Below, one piece after another: positions 45,274-53,458 of a stretch of DNA of 64,000 nucleotides. This DNA is from Nostoc sp. FACHB-973 (GTDB lineage Bacteria > Cyanobacteriota > Cyanobacteriia > Cyanobacteriales > Nostocaceae). Within the stretch, counting starts at the first letter, position 1, and each line of letters begins with the position of its first letter. The position numbers and the translations under genes are program-made. The DNA lies in NCBI RefSeq assembly GCF_014698115.1, contig NZ_JACJSJ010000003.1:117297-181296 (forward strand), given 5' to 3'. The notes below the pieces were generated by a model. It did no database searches. It saw nothing but the letters and a program-made list of their open reading frames with translations, and was not told the DNA's origin.

Positions 45274-46899
45274 TCAATGGTATAATCCGTAGGTGGAAAA
45301 CATTGTCCTGTAATAATATTGCTCAATTTCGTTTTGGTAATGTTTCATTTTCTCTGTATTTCCCTGCTCATAATACAAAAATTCAGAAACTAATTTATAA
45401 CCAGGAAAAGTTAGTTCTATATCACAACTCACAGCACTCTCAATATAACGAATTCCTCTAGCATCTTGATCGTCTAGTAATATCTTGCCTAGCAGGTAGT
45501 TAGCTGGAGCATAGTAGGACTTCTCAGTAAGTAAATTTTCTAGCAAAGGAATAGCAGCGTCACTTCCTTTCGTTTCTGCCGTCCACTTACAGAGATTCCA
45601 TTTTTCATCAAAAGTTAGCTTTTGGCTTTTGGCTTTTTCCTCCAAGTCAAATAGCTTCGGAGTTATATTTTGAAGGTAGCTAGTGCGGCCTTCCCAAAAT
45701 CCTATGTTGGCTCTTTGCCACTGTTCATTTGTCTGCATTGTGATTTTTTCTAGAAAATCTCCGCTGAACACTTCTTCAGCAGCAGACTTAGTAATTGTCA
45801 GCTTGTCTGAAAGCTCTAAAGCATTAGCAAGATAGCCCAAAGCATGTAGGCGCTCAGATAAGCAAGGATGGGTATCAATGGTGTCAGTCTTTTCTGCTAA
45901 TGCTGCTTTTAACCATCTTTCCTTTTTATCAAAGAGAATTTGAGTTTTTAAGGCTTGAAACATTAGAGGTATGGCATTAGGAGGTTTTGGATTTCGATCT
46001 GCTTGTTGATATATTTCACGCCAAAAAGCTCTGTGTAGATATCTATTCTTGATAGCAAGGCTGATGAGTCCCTCAGCAAGATGTTGCCCTCCCACCGAAT
46101 TTGCAGAGCATTTATCTGCTTCGTACTCATTAACCCGTGACAGGACAAATGAATAAGCAGTGAATCTAGAAACGAACCACTCAAAGAACCAACCGAAAAC
46201 AAGGAACCCTAATCCGTTTGCAACAAGCATTAAAGCATCGACATACCAAACGCCAGAGCCAGATCTTGATTGCTGATGGTGTTTATGCAAGCGTTTCAAT
46301 AATTGAACCCAAGCCTGATGGATTCGATAAATCCAATTTGCAAATCGGCTATGGTTACCAGATAAATGTCCAAATTCATGGGCGATAACTGCGCGAAACT
46401 GCTCTAAAGTCAGTGCTTGCATCAAGGGCAAACCTACAAGCAAATAATTCTGAAACCAGCCAAAAATACCCAAGCGTGGTCTCTGTATAACCCCAGCATT
46501 GAACTCGTTTGTCAGCAAAATATTCTGAAACTTTGGAGTCTTGAGGGTTATAGCTAGTTCATCAACTAATTGGAACAGATGTGGTACATCCCTACGCCGT
46601 AGCCTTTTTCCTTGAGGTTTTGGAATATTTACCCACAGCGATCGCACAACAATTCCTAATAATATAAGAGCTATGATGAAGACACATCCTATCCATACAG
46701 AACTAGACTGTAGGCTACTTCGCTGTAATAAGGCAATGGTTACGATAACCCATAAAAGAAACGATAGAACCAGCAAAACATAGCCATAACCCATCACCGC
46801 CAGAAAAAAAACACGTTGTCTAAATTTTTCTGGTTTTCGGTGAGCATAGCCCTCTAATTGCTTTACCAAGTTGTCAAATTGTTCCTGTGTCAGAGACAT
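45274..46899 (-). CDS. M48-family membrane metallopeptidase
   Basis: A 541-aa protein. Two N-terminal transmembrane segments at about 30-52 and 66-88 are followed by a zinc-binding HEFGH at 174-178 and EYEADKCSA (third ligand) near residue 265. A second hydrophobic pair lies at about 220-240. The C-terminal 150 residues are helical and TPR-like. It resembles HtpX/Ste24-type membrane proteases that remove damaged membrane proteins. It is monocistronic. Confidence 0.88.
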   Translation of the reverse strand: MSLTQEQFDNLVKQLEGYAHRKPEKFRQRVFFLAVMGYGYVLLVLSFLLWVIVTIALLQRSSLQSSSVWIGCVFIIALILLGIVVRSLWVNIPKPQGKRLRRRDVPHLFQLVDELAITLKTPKFQNILLTNEFNAGVIQRPRLGIFGWFQNYLLVGLPLMQALTLEQFRAVIAHEFGHLSGNHSRFANWIYRIHQAWVQLLKRLHKHHQQSRSGSGVWYVDALMLVANGLGFLVFGWFFEWFVSRFTAYSFVLSRVNEYEADKCSANSVGGQHLAEGLISLAIKNRYLHRAFWREIYQQADRNPKPPNAIPLMFQALKTQILFDKKERWLKAALAEKTDTIDTHPCLSERLHALGYLANALELSDKLTITKSAAEEVFSGDFLEKITMQTNEQWQRANIGFWEGRTSYLQNITPKLFDLEEKAKSQKLTFDEKWNLCKWTAETKGSDAAIPLLENLLTEKSYYAPANYLLGKILLDDQDARGIRYIESAVSCDIELTFPGYKLVSEFLYYEQGNTEKMKHYQNEIEQYYYRTMFSTYGLYH

Positions 46900-47108
46900 A
46901 CAGTTGGCGATGTCATTTTTTGACTAGAATCTATACTTGGTAGCTTAATATCAAATTTAGCGATGAAAAGCAAGCGATCGCCAACGAGCGCTCCCAAACC
47001 TAAATACTACCAATAGCGGAGGAACCCTTCGTTGATGACTTTCCGCACTCATCCACCACTGAAAGATTGCTGAATTCACCGATTCTAAATTCTTTTTCAA
47101 ATAATTAA
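46900..47108. other. Intergenic region, no gene seen
   Basis: This part of the 493-bp gap between the M48 gene and purK shows no coding frame. The promoter of the M48 gene should be near 46930-46990. Confidence 0.4.
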
Positions 47109-47142
47109 AGCTCCCAAATTCTTACTGAGTTTGGGAGCTAAT
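47109..47142 (-). terminator. Strong hairpin downstream of 6S-like RNA
   Basis: A perfect 10-bp stem, AGCTCCCAAA with TTTGGGAGCT, has an 11-nt loop. A weak T-rich tail follows on either strand. It lies 8 bp past the predicted RNA 3' end. Confidence 0.7.
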
Positions 47143-47150
47143 AATTTTGA

Positions 47151-47332
47151 GTTCACCGCGACGCCGTTTTACCTAAGTTTATGACCTGGTTTAACCAGGT
47201 GGGAACCTAAATTTCTCGTTTAAAGTTTCCGGGTACATGCCCGGTCTACTGCCACGAGAACTGTTTGACTCCCTTGTCTTTAAAGGCATAGATCAAAAAA
47301 CTTGATGGCAGTCACCAACGTCGTAGTGCAAC
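47151..47332 (-). ncRNA. ssaA: Candidate 6S RNA downstream of purK
   Basis: A perfect TATAAT at 47344-47339 is followed six bases later by G at 47332. The 5' end GTTGCACTACGACGTT can pair with the 3' end GGCGTCGCGGTGAAC, closing a rod of 182 nt, the size of cyanobacterial 6S RNA. A second stem TTCTCGT/ACGAGAA and two hairpins (ATCAAG..TTGAT, CCTGGTTAAACCAGG) flank a large unpaired middle, as in 6S RNA. The location just after purK on the same strand matches the purK-ssaA linkage I recall from Synechococcus. 6S RNA binds sigma-70-type RNA polymerase. Not confirmed by a covariance search. Confidence 0.7.
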
Positions 47333-47392
47333 TAACTCATTATAGCTTTCAAAAAGATGTTGTGTGTTCAACATCCAAAGTTTTTGAGAAAT

Positions 47393-48553
47393 TTAGCTGG
47401 GATACCAGATGGATTCTATGGTTTGGGCAATAGCGATCGCCATCTCTCGATTTTGATTATCCAGCAAAACGGTGACATGTCCCAACTTGCGCCCAAGACG
47501 TGATTCTGTTTTCCCATACCAGTGGACATGCGCCTGGGGAATTTCTGCTATTTGTTGACGCTGGCTTTGGTAATCGCTGTGAGAATTTTCATACCCCAAC
47601 AGGTTCACCATCACAGCAGCAGCACACTGCAAACTAGGATTTCCCAAGGGTAAACCACAAACTGCCCTCAGCTGTTGCTCAAACTGGGAAGTTTCACAAG
47701 CGTCGAGGGAAAAATGCCCAGAATTGTGGGTACGGGGAGCAATTTCATTTACCAGTACTTTGCCATCAGCCGCCAGAAATAGTTCAATGCCAAAGACTCC
47801 TACTACTTGCAGGCTATTTAATAGAGTATGTGCGATCGCTTCTATTTCTGCTACTTGATTCGGCGAAATCTCCGCTGGCGCAATCACCCGCTGACACACT
47901 TGTTGTTCTTGTTGGGTTTCTACCACTGGATAGGTGACAATTTTTCCGTCCACAGAACGAGCTGCTATTATTGCTAATTCTCTTTCAAAAGGTACAAATT
48001 CTTCTAACAAGAAAATTGATTGATTTGGAGTTTTTGTTATGGTTTCATAACTTAATTTTTTTTCTAAAGCAGCAAAGTCTGGAATGATGAAAGTACCCTG
48101 ACCATCATAACCGTGGCGTCGGGATTTGAGAACTACAGGAAAACCTAGATATTCTATTTGAGATTTCAGATTTTCTGTCTGTTCGACGGCGAAAAATCGC
48201 GGAACTGGCAAGCCTAAATCGCTTAAATAGCGACGCTGATGATATTTATCTAAAAGAGGAGTTAATGCTTCTAATCTTGGGCGGAAACAAACACCTTGTT
48301 CTGCTAAAACAGATAAAGCATCTAAGTTAACAAATTCATTTTCAAAGGTGATGACATCGCATTTTTTGGCTAATATTTCTGTAGCATTAGCGTCATCTAC
48401 CGGGGCGAAAACAACTTCCTGAGCGATCGACACCGCCGGTTCGCCTTCACTAGGAGTTTGTACTATTAATTCTACTTCTAGCTTGCGTGCTGCATCTGCC
48501 ATCATCCAGGCAAGTTGTCCGCCACCAATTACACCTACACGTTTCATTAACAT
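47393..48553 (-). CDS. purK: Phosphoribosylaminoimidazole carboxylase ATPase subunit
   Basis: A 386-aa ATP-grasp enzyme. The N-terminal VGVIGGGQLAWMMADAA, the PVVLKSRRHGYDGQG loop and VNEIAPRTHNSGHFSLDAC are diagnostic. PurK makes N5-carboxyaminoimidazole ribonucleotide from AIR, bicarbonate and ATP in purine synthesis. It overlaps the upstream pentapeptide gene by 7 bp and precedes the 6S-RNA candidate. Confidence 0.96.
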   Translation of the reverse strand: MLMKRVGVIGGGQLAWMMADAARKLEVELIVQTPSEGEPAVSIAQEVVFAPVDDANATEILAKKCDVITFENEFVNLDALSVLAEQGVCFRPRLEALTPLLDKYHQRRYLSDLGLPVPRFFAVEQTENLKSQIEYLGFPVVLKSRRHGYDGQGTFIIPDFAALEKKLSYETITKTPNQSIFLLEEFVPFERELAIIAARSVDGKIVTYPVVETQQEQQVCQRVIAPAEISPNQVAEIEAIAHTLLNSLQVVGVFGIELFLAADGKVLVNEIAPRTHNSGHFSLDACETSQFEQQLRAVCGLPLGNPSLQCAAAVMVNLLGYENSHSDYQSQRQQIAEIPQAHVHWYGKTESRLGRKLGHVTVLLDNQNREMAIAIAQTIESIWYPS

Positions 48554-49068
48554 CCCAGAGAATCACGAGTTTGCACGCCTGTTTTGGAATTCACACCACT
48601 GGCTTTTGTACACAGTTCTTTAATTTGCGCTTTATCCAAAATTGCATCTGTAAAATCTGCACCGTCTATATTCACATCATTAAATATGGCGCGGAGCAAA
48701 AGGGTTTCTTTGAGAACTGCATCGCTCAAATCTACCCTAGTCAAGTTTACCTGATCCACCATTGCATTCGTTAAATCTGCTCCGTGGAGGTTTGCTTGCG
48801 TCATCACCGAAGCACTCAATACTGCTCCCCGCAAGTCAGCGTTTGTAAAATTAGCGAATTCCATATTGGCGTTAGAAAACTCCGCAGCTTGTAAACTTTG
48901 ACCAGAAAAATCACGTCTCGACAACTCTGCATTACTAAATGACAGTGGATGAGTCCAGTTTACCGCCAGTGCAGGATGAGCCACGCACCATAAAAGAATC
49001 CCCAAAAGTAACGCCAACCCTTGCCGCCAAAACATATCGAGAGCCAATTTGGTGTAAAATCGCTGCAT
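48547..49068 (-). CDS. Exported pentapeptide-repeat protein
   Basis: A 173-aa protein. A signal peptide (residues about 12-35, WRQGLALLLGILLWCVAHPA) precedes about 20 pentapeptide units (FSGQSLQAAEFSNANMEFAN onwards, A(D/N)LxX). The C-terminus has two Cys. It is likely lumenal or periplasmic, folding as a right-handed quadrilateral helix; function unknown. Coupled to purK by a 7-bp overlap. Confidence 0.88.
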   Translation of the reverse strand: MQRFYTKLALDMFWRQGLALLLGILLWCVAHPALAVNWTHPLSFSNAELSRRDFSGQSLQAAEFSNANMEFANFTNADLRGAVLSASVMTQANLHGADLTNAMVDQVNLTRVDLSDAVLKETLLLRAIFNDVNIDGADFTDAILDKAQIKELCTKASGVNSKTGVQTRDSLGC

Positions 49069-49825
49069 TGTAAGCTTACCGCATTGTAATTGAGACTAGC
49101 AGCCCTGCTGCTAAACCTGGGGAATCTATATTTGCCCCGCTTAATATTTTGTAACGTAAAAACAGGCATCGCTTCTCACCTTGAGCAAAATTATTTCTGC
49201 GACCTGAGGCAGAAAGCAGCGATTACTTGGGAGGCGATGTCTACGACGGGCTAGGTCTACGCCACATCATACCAGCAAAATTATTACCAAAGACTGATAC
49301 AAATATTTTTTTCAACTCTCAAGAAATGATTTCAAGCGATGTCTAGGAGTAGCTATATCTACGTCCATTGATTTCTTTACAATTCTTGATTTTTAAATTT
49401 CGTTTTTGAGATATACGTGACTCCTAATTTGATGTTTGTGAAGCTAGGTAAAACTCGAAAAGCTTCTTCCCTATTCCCTACTCCCTACTCCCTGCCTACA
49501 TAAGTAACTTCAAAAATCAAAGCCGATTACTATAGATAGTTTTAATGAGCAGTAACACTCACCGATTTATTTACATTTCTTCACTTACATTTTTTCACGT
49601 AAAGTTTATTGTCATTTGAAGTAAACAGATTCTATCCACTGCTAGGCTTTTAATTAAGCAAAGCAATGTTTGAGCGTAATTATTATGTATCTCAACTGCT
49701 TTACAAAGCTTAAAAATTGCATAACAAAGTATTAATCTTATACCGAATTAGTTAGTTTTTCAGGAATCTCCCAAAGATTATCTTCATCAACTACACAAAT
49801 TCCACTAACCCAACTCGCAACCCCG
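49069..49825. other. 757-bp intergenic region with dispersed repeats
   Basis: No gene is recognised. It contains GCGATGTCTACGACGGGCTA at about 49218-49237, of the same class as 21891 and 42396. A second copy of the CTCGAAAAGCTTCTTCCCTA / ACTCCCTACTCCCT element lies at 49434-49520, related to 26030-26115. The rest is AT-rich, with the promoter of the next gene near its end. Confidence 0.6.
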
Positions 49826-50149
49826 ATGATTAATCATTACTCACTTCAATGGATTGAGACATGGTGCCAAGAAAATGGCTGGACAGATTTATTTGTCGAG
49901 CGGCGTAATAATTACTGGGCTTTTCCTCCGGGTGGGGTAATGCCGGAACCAATTCCAGTTCATGTTCTCAGATTGATTAAAGCCGAAAAGGGATTGACTT
50001 TTGAAGAACGATTGTGGTCTAGTTCAGCAGTAATTGGTACAATTTTCGCTGTTCTTTTTACCATTTGGTTCCAGTCTCCGATGCCATTAGTTTTGGCTTT
50101 CGCTTTTAACGCGGTTACGGTGGCTCAATTGGAACTTGAGGATGCCTAA
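49826..50149 (+). CDS. Conserved hypothetical membrane protein
   Basis: A 107-aa protein. The first half is soluble (WIETWCQENGWTDLFVERRN, FPPGGVMPEPIPVHVLRLIK). Two hydrophobic segments follow, SAVIGTIFAVLFTIWF and PMPLVLAFAFNAVTVAQL. I take it to be a conserved cyanobacterial protein of unknown function. A terminator follows. Confidence 0.7.
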   Translation: MINHYSLQWIETWCQENGWTDLFVERRNNYWAFPPGGVMPEPIPVHVLRLIKAEKGLTFEERLWSSSAVIGTIFAVLFTIWFQSPMPLVLAFAFNAVTVAQLELEDA

Positions 50150-50174
50150 ATTTTTAATTTTTGGCTTTGGTATT

Positions 50175-50215
50175 AAAACTGCTCTTGTTTATTTTTAACA
50201 AGAGCAGTTTTTAAT
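50175..50215 (+). terminator. Rho-independent terminator
   Basis: The stem AAACTGCTCTTGTT pairs with AACAAGAGCAGTTT and is followed by TTAATTT. It ends the gene at 49826. Confidence 0.88.
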
Positions 50216-50269
50216 TTAACAATCTGCAAGCTGCTTTTGGCGCATTATAGTGTGACCTTTCAGCTACAA

Positions 50270-50791
50270 TCAAACTACTCTTCCACTATTATCTGAATTT
50301 TGTAACTTTTTTCTAACATTTTGAATTATATGTTGAAATTCACAAAGAAGTTGTTGGTCTAAATTACCCTTTAATTGGCGGTATTTTATTTCACGTTCAG
50401 CTTGTAAATTATTTAAACCCTGATAATAACGAAGATTTTGAATAGATACGCTCTGCCACTCTCTAGTTATTTTTAATTGTTCAGAAATGTAATTTTTCAT
50501 TCTCAAATATATTGTACCAACATTGCACTCTCCTTCTGATATAGATTCGTTATAAACATTTGTCAAATTATTCATGAATAAGCGAAAAATATATGACTTA
50601 TACAGATTATCTTGAGTATTTGGATCGCTAAAGCTGTTAGTTATATCAGTAAATATTTTATCTATTTTACTAAATCTTAGCATGTTAGCTTTTAGTAAAT
50701 CTTCATTATTTATTTGGCTAACATATTTATCAGATTCCTTAGTAAATTCTTCTTGTAAAGCTGCTAAATACTCTTGTGGAGTTACTGTCAT
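50270..50791 (-). CDS. Hypothetical protein, helical
   Basis: A 173-aa protein, AT-rich in codon use, mostly helical and charged with no hydrophobic segment. No family is recognised. It starts an AT-rich block of three minus-strand hypothetical genes that looks accessory rather than core. Confidence 0.55.
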   Translation of the reverse strand: MTVTPQEYLAALQEEFTKESDKYVSQINNEDLLKANMLRFSKIDKIFTDITNSFSDPNTQDNLYKSYIFRLFMNNLTNVYNESISEGECNVGTIYLRMKNYISEQLKITREWQSVSIQNLRYYQGLNNLQAEREIKYRQLKGNLDQQLLCEFQHIIQNVRKKLQNSDNSGRVV

Positions 50792-50853
50792 AAAACTTAG
50801 CTATACCTATCCTGAATCATGTGTCATAAGAAATTAATAACACCAAAATGGAA

Positions 50854-50967
50854 GTACAACCACTTCTTTAAGAGTAGGACTTACTGCTTTGATGTTTTAC
50901 ACAGTTAAAGTACAACCCTTTGACATAGAGGATTTACTGCTGTGTGACTAACTGTATACAGTTAAGA
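50854..50967. repeat. Two imperfect 56-bp tandem repeats
   Basis: GTACAACC recurs at 50854 and 50910. Each copy continues with CTTT...GAG..GGA/GGAT, TTACTGC and an ACAGTTAA end. This is a direct repeat upstream of the 173-aa gene, possibly a binding-site array or a slipped duplication. Confidence 0.6.
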
Positions 50968-51048
50968 TAGAGGGCTATCCAATATCCGAAATCTAGGGGT
51001 TTTTAAAACTACCTAAATAAACCCCGGTTGCCTGAATTAAAAGAAAGG

Positions 51049-51294
51049 TTATTCTATATACTTATTGAGTATACTCCAATCAAAATTACCTTCTGAGTCC
51101 TTCAATTTAACACCATCAACTAAACATATCTCTACTATATGTTCCTTGATTTGGTTAGCTGATTTTTCAATTGAGTCTTTTAAAGCAGTAGTGTCATTAG
51201 ATAGTTTATCTTTACCTCCACTAATATAAACATCATGCAATAATTCATAAGCATTGTACAAGTTTTTAACAGCTTCTTTTCTCTTTTCCAACAT
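51049..51294 (-). CDS. Small hypothetical protein
   Basis: An 81-aa protein, helical and charged (EAVKNLYNAYELLHDVYIS), ending VKLKDSEGNFDWSILNKYIE. No family is recognised. It shares its AT-rich composition with the neighbours. A 300-bp gap without visible features separates it from the TPR gene. Confidence 0.5.
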   Translation of the reverse strand: MLEKRKEAVKNLYNAYELLHDVYISGGKDKLSNDTTALKDSIEKSANQIKEHIVEICLVDGVKLKDSEGNFDWSILNKYIE

Positions 51295-51598
51295 ACTCGT
51301 ATCTAGACTAGGTATACCTATAATTTAGCACTAGTTTATCTGTAATTTAAATCTCTACAATTTAGTTTAACTTGATTTAACCTAGATACTTGTGCATAAC
51401 ACTTTTGCTCTTGAGAAAACATAGCTTCGTATCCTTTTATCGCTTTATTTATCGATAAAAGCAACATAAGAGCATAAAAAATCTTTCATCTAATTTTCTC
51501 GTTTCTTCAATGCAGTATAAAAGATTACATTAATGGGTATTCATAGTTTATATACTGGAAAGACCAGATTATATTTTTGCAGACTTTCCAGAAGTAAC

Positions 51599-52771
51599 TT
51601 ATTTACACATATTCTTAAATTTATAATCTTTAACTTCAGGTAATACTTGGGATACAGCCCCTAAAGTTTTTGCCATAAAACACTTTAGCCTTGGGTTTTT
51701 GTTAACTATAATTGCTAGCCCAGGTCCCCAATAATTGTATAAATAAATAAAACCCCGCCCTAATAAGTAGTTACATAAATATTGATCTCTAAAATTGCGA
51801 TACTTAATTACTTCTTTAGCATAAGGTCTACCAAAGGTAGCTGTTAAAATAAAGCAATCTCCAGAGGCACTAGCCTGTGAAGTAATAATCTGATTATTTA
51901 CTACTGAATTAGTTTCTAAAGATTTTATTTTTAATAATAGCTTTTTCTGACTCTCTGTGTATATTTCAAGTGAATTAAATGGGTCTCTACCTTTTGCATT
52001 AATCTTTTCAATTTCTTGTTCACAAATAGTAATAGATTTTTTATAAGTATCAATTGCTTCTTGTTTATTTCCTGATTTTAAATAGATATCTCCAAGTAAT
52101 TCATACTTACTAGGAGTTCTAAACCCTAAATTGATTACAGAGATACAATCTTGTATGGCCTCATGATAATTTCCTGCATCAATATAAACTTGCATTCTGA
52201 AATCATAAATAAAAGTATTGTCAAAATTCATTTCAATAGCTTTAGTATAGTAATCAATAGCTTTTTGGAAATTACCAAGTTTATGATGAGCTTGAGCAGC
52301 AATTTTATAAAAACTATAAATAGTATTAAGGCTGGGTTCAGACTTTGTGCTTAAATTAATTGCATATTCTATATCTTGAATTACTCCTAAGTAATCTTTA
52401 AGTATTAACTTATTATTAGCTCTCAATTCATAAAGAGATAATTCTTGTTGTTTTGGAAATATATACTTAAGTTCATTTATCTCAGAATAAGCATATACCT
52501 TAGTTGAAAAATCATTAAAATAATCCAAAAATGGTTTACCATCTATTGCATTGCTGCTTTGGGTTTCATATATTATTTCCTCAATAGTACTGAAAACATC
52601 TATCAATTGCCCCTGTTCTATTGAATTATTTAAACGACTAATTATAAGAGGGATGTTATCTGTATATTCATAAGATTTACCGGCAAATGTTGAATGTAGA
52701 TTAAGTAAAATTTGAAGCCTATCAAAAAAATCTTTTGAAAGTTTATCTTTTGGATGAAAATTGTTCGTCAT
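51599..52771 (-). CDS. TPR protein with C-terminal CFI-box domain
   Basis: A 390-aa protein. TPR units lie at about 120-265, for example GNFQKAIDYYTKAIEMN and GNKQEAIDTYKKSITIC. The last 85 residues begin DCFILTATFGRPYAKEV and contain KYRNFRDQYL, the CFI-box C-terminal domain found on diverse bacterial proteins, with a hydrophobic stretch after it. The domain is thought to be a sorting or anchoring tail; the role is unknown. No operon partner is evident. Confidence 0.78.
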   Translation of the reverse strand: MTNNFHPKDKLSKDFFDRLQILLNLHSTFAGKSYEYTDNIPLIISRLNNSIEQGQLIDVFSTIEEIIYETQSSNAIDGKPFLDYFNDFSTKVYAYSEINELKYIFPKQQELSLYELRANNKLILKDYLGVIQDIEYAINLSTKSEPSLNTIYSFYKIAAQAHHKLGNFQKAIDYYTKAIEMNFDNTFIYDFRMQVYIDAGNYHEAIQDCISVINLGFRTPSKYELLGDIYLKSGNKQEAIDTYKKSITICEQEIEKINAKGRDPFNSLEIYTESQKKLLLKIKSLETNSVVNNQIITSQASASGDCFILTATFGRPYAKEVIKYRNFRDQYLCNYLLGRGFIYLYNYWGPGLAIIVNKNPRLKCFMAKTLGAVSQVLPEVKDYKFKNMCK

Positions 52772-53073
52772 AATTCAATTTAGTACTGCAAGACAATTAG
52801 TAAGACTTCTAGAGAGGAGAAAGCTGAAAAGCAATTTTCCTAAGTAAATCTGTTGCTGAGGTTTCTTGAGATACCACAACACATCAGCTTTATTGGTAAT
52901 AACATAATGCTGTGAATTGAATCACATCAACCTAAGTGTTATTTGTTGGTTATAAGCTGTATTAACCATAACTAGCAAACATTAGAGTGTCAATATTTAC
53001 CCGTTAATTTACATAACTTAATAAGCATCTTGATTAAAACTTGCATAAATTAGGCTTAAGAGACTGAAGCTAG
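52772..53073. other. Intergenic, AT-rich, no gene seen
   Basis: No coding frame, tRNA or strong hairpin is evident between the CFI-box gene and the candidate transposon end. Confidence 0.4.
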
Positions 53074-53230
53074 TGTGACTTCAACCATAAGTTTGCCGCC
53101 GTTTCAAGCATAACTTTGCCACGGCTATGATTAGAACACTGATTCTTGCGTAACCGTGTTCATACATAAAATTCCACTTTTAAAGCATAACTTTGCCGTA
53201 ATTATATTTTTAAAGTTTTAGCTTGCCGTA
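53074..53230. mobile_element. Candidate Tn7-like transposon end (TnsB-like repeat array)
   Basis: From TGTGAC at 53074 reading rightwards there are four same-orientation sites with core ATAAnTTTGCC: CATAAGTTTGCC at 53086, CATAACTTTGCC at 53109 and 53186, and a variant ending GCTTGCC at 53227. The site ends lie 24, 47, 124 and 154 bp from the tip. The CAST end at 9147 has its sites at 22, 43, 123 and 156 bp. The shared spacing plus the TGT tip suggest a second Tn7-like element extending right over the defence operon. Its other end and any transposase lie outside the window. Confidence 0.5.
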
Positions 53231-53458
53231 ATTTATAAATTTATCATTAATCCAGTAGGTATTTTGAAAACTCACTTCACGTAATTAAGCAACCTGTAAT
53301 TGACATTACGCTCTGATTGGATTTATACCAAGCTAAGTAGCAGTAGTAAGAATACTACCTAAGTTGGACTTGCCACCCTGGAAACATAAATGGCTCAAAA
53401 ATTCAAGTGGAAGACTCCAAAAGACAGGATTGTTAAAAAGCTGTGATCGTTAAATACC

